A stretch of 24,341 nt of DNA from an uncultured Anaerotruncus sp. GTDB taxonomy: Bacteria > Bacillota > Clostridia > Oscillospirales > Ruminococcaceae. The position numbers and the translations under genes were made by a program. Under the pieces are notes generated by a model. The model had not been told where the DNA came from, searched no databases, and was given only the letters and a program-made list of their open reading frames with translations. Positions 1-4,452 of the stretch are shown here, piece by piece; within the stretch, counting starts at the first letter, position 1, and each line of letters begins with the position of its first letter. Location: assembly GCF_902490045.1 (NCBI RefSeq), contig NZ_CABUCJ010000028.1, positions 1-24,341 of the forward strand, read 5' to 3'.

Positions 1-36
1 AAAGCGGGCGCGGCATCTGCCGCGCCCGCTTTTTTT
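1..36 (+). terminator. Rho-independent terminator of the upstream unit
   Basis: An 11-bp perfect GC stem (4-14 with 19-29, arms GCGGGCGCGGC and GCCGCGCCCGC) has a 4-nt loop and runs straight into seven T residues at 30-36. Three A residues at 1-3 can extend the stem against the T run. It must end a gene lying left of the window, so the recombinase that follows starts a new unit. Confidence 0.85.
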
Positions 37-276
37 GCGCGCCGGGAAGGAATTTTCAGGCGTCGGAAAAATCCAGGAACAGACGGATGCTTCCGCGAAT
101 CGCCCAGATGGTGGAAGCCGTCTTCCAAACAATGGTTCAAGGCGCGAAAGCAGGTGAAAAGCAACAAAAAAGAGATAAAAGATTTGGCAATATTATGATT
201 CAAGAACTTCCGTGCGCATGCCGATCTCCCAGAAAAAAAGAGTATACTTATGGCAGTCACGGAAGGAGAGAAGTAA

Positions 277-1128
277 ATGAACAGAGTCAAACGTCTGGGA
301 AAGACGGAGGTCGACGGTTTCCTGAAGAACCTCTATCTCGAGGAACGCAGCGAAAACACCGTCAGCAAATACCGCCGGGATATCGAACGCTTCCGCCGGT
401 TCCTCGCGGGGGAACGGCCGCTGGAGAGGGAGGCGGTGGTGGCCTACAAGCGTTACCTGCTCGGCGAGGGCTATAAGGCGTCCTCCGTCAATTCCATGTT
501 GGCGGCCGTCAACGCCCTGCTGGCCTACCTTGGCCTCGCGGACTGCCGGGTGCGGCTGCTGAAAATCCAGCGGCAGGCGTTCCGGGACCGTTCGCGCGAG
601 CTTGAGAAGGCGGATTACCTGCGTCTGCTGGAAACCGCGCGCCGGAAGAAAAAGCCGCGCGCCGAGGCGCTGCTGCAAACCCTGTGCGGCGTCGGAATCC
701 GCGTCAGCGAGCTGCCCTTCATCACGAAGGAGGCGGTGCTGGCGGGCCGCGCGGCCATCCGCTGCAAGGGGAAATGCCGGGTCGTGCCCCTGCCCGACCG
801 CCTGCGCCGCCTCCTCCTGCGCTACTGCGGGGAGCGGGGGATCCAGTCGGGCCCGGTCTTCGTCACCCGCGGCGGCAGGCCCATGCACCGGTCGACCGTC
901 TGGCGCGCCGTAAAAGATCTCAGCGCGGGCGCGGACGTGCCGCCGCGGAAGGTCTATCCCCATAACCTCCGTCACCTGTTCGCCTGCACCTATTACCGGC
1001 AGAGCAGGGATATCGCCGGCCTGGCGGCCCTTTTGGGCCATGCGAGCTGCGAAACCACCCGGATTTACACAGCGACGAACGAGACGGAATACGCCGGCCG
1101 CATCAACCGGCTGGGCCTTGTGACCTGA
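277..1128 (+). CDS. Tyrosine recombinase (XerC/XerD-like site-specific integrase)
   Basis: The 283-residue protein has the two-domain layout of simple XerC/D-like recombinases: an N-terminal SAM-like core-binding domain (about residues 10-95, including 'RSENTVSKYRRDIERFRRFL') and a C-terminal catalytic domain (about 110-280). The catalytic set is visible: R142 in GIRVSEL, K164 in the beta-hairpin KGK, H229-x-x-R232 in HNLRH, H255 in LGHAS and the nucleophile Y264 in RIYT. It should therefore be an active DNA strand-exchange enzyme. The start is fixed by AAGGAG at 263-268, 8 nt before ATG 277. No convincing -35 was found, although TATACT lies at 243-248. Two palindromic repeats lie just downstream (1153-1176, 1423-1446) and are its likely substrate. 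It is too small and simple for a phage integrase with an arm-binding domain. Housekeeping XerC/D is not excluded, but the adjacent sites argue for a dedicated invertase-like role. Confidence 0.93.
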   Translation: MNRVKRLGKTEVDGFLKNLYLEERSENTVSKYRRDIERFRRFLAGERPLEREAVVAYKRYLLGEGYKASSVNSMLAAVNALLAYLGLADCRVRLLKIQRQAFRDRSRELEKADYLRLLETARRKKKPRAEALLQTLCGVGIRVSELPFITKEAVLAGRAAIRCKGKCRVVPLPDRLRRLLLRYCGERGIQSGPVFVTRGGRPMHRSTVWRAVKDLSAGADVPPRKVYPHNLRHLFACTYYRQSRDIAGLAALLGHASCETTRIYTATNETEYAGRINRLGLVT

Positions 1129-1152
1129 GGAACGGCCCGGAAAATAAAAAAA

Positions 1153-1176
1153 GCAACATAATGCGTATTATGTTGC
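1153..1176. repeat. Palindromic putative recombination site, copy 1
   Basis: Perfect 10-bp arms GCAACATAAT (1153-1162) and ATTATGTTGC (1167-1176) flank the centre GCGT. Read as tyrosine-recombinase arms with an 8-bp spacer, the spacer is ATGCGTAT. AAACCG follows on the right and a run of seven A residues precedes on the left. The reverse complement of copy 2 (1423-1446) matches this copy at 23 of 24 positions. On the minus strand the hairpin is followed by seven T residues, so it could also terminate leftward transcription. Confidence 0.8.
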
Positions 1177-1208
1177 AAACCGGACCGGAAATGGTCATAT
1201 AAAGCATA

Positions 1209-1252
1209 AAACAGCCCCGCTCGTATCAAACGCGCGCCGATCAGGGCTGTTT
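1209..1252. repeat. Stem-loop with AAACAGCCC arms
   Basis: AAACAGCCC (1209-1217) pairs with GGGCTGTTT (1244-1252) across a 26-nt loop. No T run follows, so it is not a classical terminator. Confidence 0.5.
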
Positions 1253-1314
1253 GGCCTGCACGAAAGCGCACCAATGGCAAAGGGCCGTTGGCGTACCTTT
1301 TCCGCATCCTCCAC

Positions 1315-1349
1315 AGGCGGTCCGGAACCACGAAAAATCCGGACCGCCT
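1315..1349. repeat. Perfect 12-bp inverted repeat upstream of the switch promoter
   Basis: AGGCGGTCCGGA (1315-1326) and TCCGGACCGCCT (1338-1349) are perfect complements around an 11-nt A-rich loop. The right arm ends 1 nt before the predicted -35 at 1351. No T run follows on either strand, so an operator or an RNA structure fits better than a terminator. Confidence 0.6.
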
Positions 1350-1350
1350 A

Positions 1351-1379
1351 TTGCGAAAATTCCCAATTTGTTGCATAAT
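1351..1379 (+). promoter_or_regulatory. Putative switchable promoter for the 1503 gene
   Basis: TTGCGA (1351-1356) and CATAAT (1374-1379) are separated by exactly 17 nt and point toward the gene at 1503. Both boxes lie inside the segment bounded by the palindromic sites, so inversion would turn the promoter against the recombinase gene. The -35 matches consensus at 4 of 6 positions and the -10 at 5 of 6. Confidence 0.5.
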
Positions 1380-1397
1380 AGAGGAAGATTATGTAAC
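1370..1397. repeat. Third, imperfect dyad related to the palindromic sites
   Basis: GTTGCATAAT (1370-1379) and ATTATGTAAC (1388-1397) form a 9-of-10 inverted repeat around an 8-nt centre. They share the ATTATGT core of copies 1 and 2. The left half overlaps the predicted -10. It may be a degenerate or regulatory recombinase-binding site. Confidence 0.45.
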
Positions 1398-1422
1398 CAA
1401 AAATGAAATCAGATAAAAAGCT

Positions 1423-1446
1423 GCAACATAATACGCATTATGTAGC
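1423..1446. repeat. Palindromic putative recombination site, copy 2
   Basis: GCAACATAAT (1423-1432), centre ACGC and ATTATGTAGC (1437-1446) make a palindrome with one mismatch between arms. AAACCG follows, as at copy 1. With 8-bp spacers the two sites read ATACGCAT here and ATGCGTAT at copy 1, exact reverse complements, which is what inverted recombination sites would show. Confidence 0.8.
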
Positions 1447-1502
1447 AAACCGCGCCTCGTTCCGGGGCCGGAGCTTTTCTCTTGCGAAAGGATGGAAGGG
1501 TC

Positions 1503-2084
1503 ATGAAAGTCAACTACGGCCAATTGGGGACCGAAGCGGAGATCGTTCTGATCCGCCTGAGCCGGGAGGCGGAGGGACAGCCCGCCGGCACGCTGAGCAA
1601 CGTCTATCTCCCGGAACCGGTGAGCTTCTACGGGCTCGGGGATCTGCTTTTGGAACTGGACGCGATCTACCGCTATCTCCGATTCCCCTGCCAGGACCGG
1701 GACATCCGCTATTTCAGCAGCCGCCGCCAGCTTCAGGCGAACCGCCCGCCGGTCCCGCTGGACGCCCTCCAATATGAGCGGCACTGGGAGTTGGAAACCA
1801 CCATGCAGGAGCCCTGCGATTTCGTCGTGCAGGTGGTCTACCGGCAGAACGACAGCTGGCAGGGGTTCCTGACCTGGACGGGCAGGAACCTGCGCGTCCC
1901 CTTCACCAGCGCGTTGCAGCTTCTGCGGCTTTTGGCGGAGGCGATGGGGTGCGACGGGAAGGTACAGGTTCTGGACGGCCGGCGGGACGCGGAGCTGGTC
2001 GCCGGCCAGAATCGGCGGCGGGAAGCGGCGCGCCGGCGGCGCGTTCCGGAACCGGCGCCGCAGGAGGAGGGCGCGGACGGCTGA
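1503..2084 (+). CDS. Hypothetical protein downstream of the recombinase switch
   Basis: I do not recognise this 193-residue protein. It has no signal peptide or membrane segment, so it is probably cytoplasmic. The N-terminal half contains 'FYGLGDLLLELDAIYRYLRFP'. The middle contains 'VVYRQNDSWQGFLTWTGR', beta-rich and aromatic, followed by a leucine-rich helix 'ALQLLRLLAEAMG' (about residues 140-152). The last 30 or so residues are a charged tail rich in Arg, Glu and Pro. ATG 1503 is preferred because AAAGGA (1487-1492) sits 10 nt upstream; TTG at 1482 is in frame but has no ribosome binding site. A promoter inside the putative invertible segment would control it. The stop codon lies within the stem-loop of a terminator. 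A role as the phase-variable output of the switch is inference from position only. Confidence 0.8.
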   Translation: MKVNYGQLGTEAEIVLIRLSREAEGQPAGTLSNVYLPEPVSFYGLGDLLLELDAIYRYLRFPCQDRDIRYFSSRRQLQANRPPVPLDALQYERHWELETTMQEPCDFVVQVVYRQNDSWQGFLTWTGRNLRVPFTSALQLLRLLAEAMGCDGKVQVLDGRRDAELVAGQNRRREAARRRRVPEPAPQEEGADG

Positions 2085-2103
2085 GGCGTCCGCGCTGCTT
2101 TTT
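2071..2103 (+). terminator. Terminator overlapping the stop of the 1503 gene
   Basis: GCGCGGACG (2071-2079) pairs with CGTCCGCGC (2087-2095) over a 7-nt loop that includes the TGA stop. TGC and then five T residues (2099-2103) follow. Confidence 0.65.
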
Positions 2104-2235
2104 CCGCCGCGTGCGCAGGGTGCCCTTTCCCATCCGTTTTGCCTGGAAAGTTTCGACAGTTCCCGCGCCGCGGCCAAATGCTGGAAATCCGCTCCCGAAT
2201 GGGACTTTGCGGAGAAAAAACAGGCTAAATTCGAC

Positions 2236-2269
2236 AAAAAGACGCCGAAAATTTCGGCGTCTTTTTTTT
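2236..2269. terminator. Strong, probably bidirectional terminator before mraZ
   Basis: GACGCCGAA (2241-2249) pairs perfectly with TTCGGCGTC (2253-2261) and is followed by eight T residues (2262-2269). It is preceded by AAAAA (2236-2240), so it can work on both strands. It isolates the recombinase region from the dcw promoter. Confidence 0.85.
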
Positions 2270-2287
2270 GCTGGAAAAGAAAAGCAC

Positions 2288-2316
2288 TTGCATTTTTTAT
2301 CTGCGGCAAGTATAAT
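2288..2316 (+). promoter_or_regulatory. Main promoter of the dcw cluster (PmraZ)
   Basis: TTGCAT (2288-2293) and a perfect TATAAT (2311-2316) are spaced by 17 nt. This is the strongest-looking vegetative promoter of the left half and lies immediately upstream of the MraZ-box repeats. Confidence 0.85.
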
Positions 2317-2324
2317 AAAGAGGT

Positions 2325-2372
2325 AAAAGTGGTGAAAAGTGGTTAAAAGTGGAGGGATCGCCACCCAAGTGG
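2325..2372 (+). promoter_or_regulatory. MraZ operator: phased AAGTGG boxes
   Basis: Three tandem 10-bp repeats, AAAAGTGGTG, AAAAGTGGTT and AAAAGTGGAG, fill 2325-2354. A fourth AAGTGG lies at 2367-2372, exactly two repeat units further on. MraZ proteins are known to bind GTGG-type direct repeats with 10-bp periodicity in their own promoter regions. The boxes start just after the -10, around the likely transcription start, where binding would block initiation. Autoregulation is inferred from this match. Confidence 0.8.
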
Positions 2373-2399
2373 CGGACAAGCCCGGAGGGAGGTGATGAA

Positions 2400-2819
2400 A
2401 TGCTCACAGGCCAGTACACCCACAGTATCGACGCGAAAGGCCGGGTGAACTTCCCCGCGAAGCTGCGCGAGGAGCTGGGCGAGCGTTTTATCATCACGCG
2501 CGGGCTTGACAACTGCCTCTTCGTCTACTCGGTGGACGAGTGGGACCAGCTCGCGGCCAAGCTGCACGAGCTTCCCATCAGCAAATCCGCCCCCCTCAAC
2601 CGGTTCTTCTTCGCGGGAGCCGCCGAGGCGGAGCCGGACAAGCAGGGCAGGGTGCTCCTGCCGGCGCACCTGCGGGAATACGCGGGGCTCGACCGGGACG
2701 TCACGATCGCGGGCGTCTCCAACCGCGCCGAAATCTGGGACAGCGGGCGCTGGGAGAAACAGAACGAGCAGCTTACGGCGGAATCCATCGCCTCCGCGAT
2801 GGACGAGCTGGGGTTCTAG
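2400..2819 (+). CDS. mraZ: MraZ transcriptional regulator
   Basis: MraZ is a DNA-binding regulator that normally heads the dcw cluster and controls it by binding repeats in its own promoter. The 139-residue protein has the two AbrB-like half domains typical of the family: 'SIDAKGRVNFPAKLREEL' near residues 9-26 and 'EPDKQGRVLLPAHLREYAGL' near 80-99. The length is normal. ATG 2400 is preceded by GGAGGTGAT (2388-2396), a near-perfect Shine-Dalgarno. A longer in-frame GTG start at 2349 would place the N-terminus inside the operator repeats and is rejected. Only 3 nt separate it from rsmH, so the two are co-transcribed. Confidence 0.97.
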   Translation: MLTGQYTHSIDAKGRVNFPAKLREELGERFIITRGLDNCLFVYSVDEWDQLAAKLHELPISKSAPLNRFFFAGAAEAEPDKQGRVLLPAHLREYAGLDRDVTIAGVSNRAEIWDSGRWEKQNEQLTAESIASAMDELGF

Positions 2820-2822
2820 GCG

Positions 2823-3752
2823 ATGGCGGAATTTTCACACCGCCCCGTCCTGCTGGACGAGTGCATCGAAGGCCTGGCCATCCGCCCGGACGGCGTCTAT
2901 GTAGACGGGACGGCGGGCGGCGCGGGGCACTCCTCCGAAATCGCAAAGCGCCTGACCACCGGCAGGCTGGTCGCGCTCGACAAGGACCCTGACGCGGTGA
3001 AGGCCGCCTCCGAACGGCTTGCGCCCTATCCCTGCGCCATGGTTGTGCAGAGCGATTTTTCCCGGATGAACGAGGTGCTCGACCGGCTGGGAATCGACGG
3101 GGTGGACGGCATTCTGCTCGACCTGGGGGTCTCCTCCCATCAGCTCGACACCCCCGAGCGGGGATTTTCTTACATGCACGACGCGCCGCTCGACATGCGC
3201 ATGTCCCAGTCGGGCCTGAGCGCCTATGATGTGATCAACGGCTATGACTTCAAGGAACTGTGCCGTGTGTTCCGCGATTACGGCGAGGAGAAATTCGCGT
3301 CGATGATCGCTAAACATATTTTGCAAACCAGATCGCAGCGCCCCATTGCCACTACCGGAGAACTGGCAAAGCTGATTAGCGCGTCGATCCCCGCAAGGGC
3401 GAGACGCGAGGGCGGGCATCCTGCAAAGCGCGTCTTTCAAGCGGTCCGAATTGAGGTAAACGGGGAACTCTCCAGCCTGTCTGTTTTTCTCGGCGAAACG
3501 TTTGAAAGACTCCGCTCCGGCGGGCGCTTGGCAATTATCACCTTCCACTCGTTGGAAGACCGCATGGTCAAACAGCGGTATGCGGCGCTTTGCAGGGGCT
3601 GCACCTGTCCGCCGGACTTTCCGGTGTGCGTGTGCGGCAACCGGCCCAGGGGAAAACTCGTGAACAAAAAACCCATCGAGGCGGGGGAGGCGGAGCTCGC
3701 GGCCAACAGCCGCAGCAAGAGCGCCAAGCTGCGCATCATTGAGAAACTATAG
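2823..3752 (+). CDS. rsmH: 16S rRNA m4C1402 N4-methyltransferase RsmH (MraW)
   Basis: RsmH uses S-adenosylmethionine to methylate N4 of C1402 in the 16S rRNA decoding site. The 309-residue protein starts with 'HRPVLLDE' (residues 6-13), the family hallmark. The SAM-binding glycine loop DGTAGGAGHS is at 28-37. 'GILLDLGVSSHQLD' follows near residue 98, and the C-terminal 'FHSLEDRMVK' with a Cys-rich 'CRGCTCPPDFPVCVCG' segment is also typical. Length and organisation are normal. The start lies 3 nt after the mraZ stop. Bases around 3290-3600 look clearly less GC-rich, with different codon choice from the flanks, although the protein remains intact. Confidence 0.97.
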   Translation: MAEFSHRPVLLDECIEGLAIRPDGVYVDGTAGGAGHSSEIAKRLTTGRLVALDKDPDAVKAASERLAPYPCAMVVQSDFSRMNEVLDRLGIDGVDGILLDLGVSSHQLDTPERGFSYMHDAPLDMRMSQSGLSAYDVINGYDFKELCRVFRDYGEEKFASMIAKHILQTRSQRPIATTGELAKLISASIPARARREGGHPAKRVFQAVRIEVNGELSSLSVFLGETFERLRSGGRLAIITFHSLEDRMVKQRYAALCRGCTCPPDFPVCVCGNRPRGKLVNKKPIEAGEAELAANSRSKSAKLRIIEKL

Positions 3753-3768
3753 AAGGAGGGAAGGCGCC

Positions 3769-4275
3769 ATGCAGACGCGATACGCCGGCAGCGGCAGCGT
3801 TGCCTACGACCTGGACCGATTCCAGTCCAAGCCGCGGATGCGGGTGAAAAGGCCGACCCTGGTGGTGGCGAACCCCGGCGTCAAGGCGCGTGCGCGCCGC
3901 CGGACGGCCGCCGTGCTGGGCATCGTGGCGGCGGCCGCCGTGGTTGTGGGGATCGTGGTCACGATGCTTTACAGCCGCGCGGTGCTCACCGAACTCAGCC
4001 AGCAGATCGCATCCCAGACCACGAAGCTCGAAAAGGAGCAGAGCGAATACACCCGCCTGACGGCGGAGCTGGACGCCAAAATTTCACTGCGCAACGTCGA
4101 GGACTATGCCACGCAGACGCTCGGCATGCTCCCGGTGGACAAAAGCCAGGTCACCTACGTGGACCTGAGCGAGGGGGAAAAGATCGAACTGACAAGCGAA
4201 TCGCCCAAACAGTCGCTGTTCGACAAGGTCGAACTTGCGATCATCAACGTCAAGGAACGTCTCGGCGAGGACTAA
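3769..4275 (+). CDS. ftsL: FtsL-like division protein
   Basis: This 168-residue protein is identified by position and architecture rather than sequence, as is usual for FtsL. It has a basic cytoplasmic N-terminus (residues 1-46), one transmembrane segment (about 47-68, alanine and valine rich), and an external coiled-coil stretch (about 70-115, 'LSQQIASQTTKLEKEQSEYTRLTAELDAKI'). A short region with 'ATQTLGMLPVDKSQVTYVDL' follows and resembles the FtsL/DivIC C-terminal part. FtsL forms a complex with DivIB and DivIC that activates the septal FtsW-PBP synthase. ATG 3769 follows AAGGAGGG (3753-3760) by 8 nt; a start at 3739 would overlap rsmH and lacks a ribosome binding site. The cytoplasmic part is long for the family. 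Confidence 0.85.
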   Translation: MQTRYAGSGSVAYDLDRFQSKPRMRVKRPTLVVANPGVKARARRRTAAVLGIVAAAAVVVGIVVTMLYSRAVLTELSQQIASQTTKLEKEQSEYTRLTAELDAKISLRNVEDYATQTLGMLPVDKSQVTYVDLSEGEKIELTSESPKQSLFDKVELAIINVKERLGED

Positions 4276-4452
4276 AACGGATGGCGCATCCATAAATATA
4301 GAGTGGCACGAAAAGCAAGAAGGATTGAGGGCGGGACAGCGTACCCATCCATACTTCTTGCTTTCCTCGCATTTTGCGCCCTTTTCGACGGCAATCCCGC
4401 CGGTTCGCGGGGCCGCGCGCCCGTAACTTTTGCAAAGGATTGGTATATTAAG
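4276..4452 (+). promoter_or_regulatory. Structured 177-bp leader between ftsL and the PBP gene
   Basis: This gap is much longer than others inside this unit. It contains a small GGATG/CATCC hairpin (4279-4291) and a perfect 11-bp inverted repeat, AAAGCAAGAAG (4312-4322) with CTTCTTGCTTT (4354-4364). The frame from the ftsL stop codon into the PBP has no further stop. There is no recognisable gene. It may modulate expression of the PBP, but no regulator-binding motif or named riboswitch was recognised. Confidence 0.4.

Larger units (their letters stand above)
1177..1422. other. Putative invertible promoter segment between palindromes
   Basis: This 246-bp segment lies between the two putative recombination sites and encodes no convincing protein. 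In order it holds a 9-bp inverted repeat (1209-1217 with 1244-1252), an imperfect CCAATGG/CCGTTGG hairpin (1271-1291), a perfect 12-bp hairpin (1315-1326 with 1338-1349), a rightward promoter-like sequence (1351-1379) and a third imperfect dyad (1370-1397). The end sites have reverse-complementary centres, so recombination in inverted orientation would flip the promoter away from the gene at 1503. Since the arms are palindromic, a direct-repeat (excision) reading is also possible. Inversion is an inference; the repeats and recombinase are directly visible. Confidence 0.55.

Noticed and set aside
184..206. A possible further recombination site upstream of the recombinase (GCAATATTAT resembling GCAACATAAT at 8 of 10).
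   Set aside because: No partner arm is present and the match is AT-rich enough to be chance.
87..476. A 129-codon plus-strand frame overlapping the recombinase start.
   Set aside because: It overlaps the recombinase in another frame, has no motif, and its composition changes abruptly where it enters the shadow region.
1065..1376. A 103-codon minus-strand frame spanning the recombinase 3' end and most of the palindromic segment.
   Set aside because: It overlaps a real gene and crosses a repeat site, has no recognised domain and no good ribosome binding site.
1274..1381. A 34-codon small ORF inside the putative invertible segment.
   Set aside because: No ribosome binding site, and the codons run through the hairpin arms, so non-coding structure explains the sequence better.
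1153..1446. Integron attC-like sites with an integron integrase.
   Set aside because: The recombinase is short without the IntI-specific insert, the palindromes lack the GTTRRRY/RYYYAAC core pattern, and no cassette array follows.
4441..4449. An extended -10-like TGGTATATT directly before the PBP start.
   Set aside because: It is only 4 nt from the start codon, so transcripts would begin inside the gene, and no -35 is seen.
4303..4452. A longer PBP from GTG 4303.
   Set aside because: The extra 50 residues cover a hairpin leader, have no ribosome binding site and give a second, atypical hydrophobic stretch before the normal anchor.
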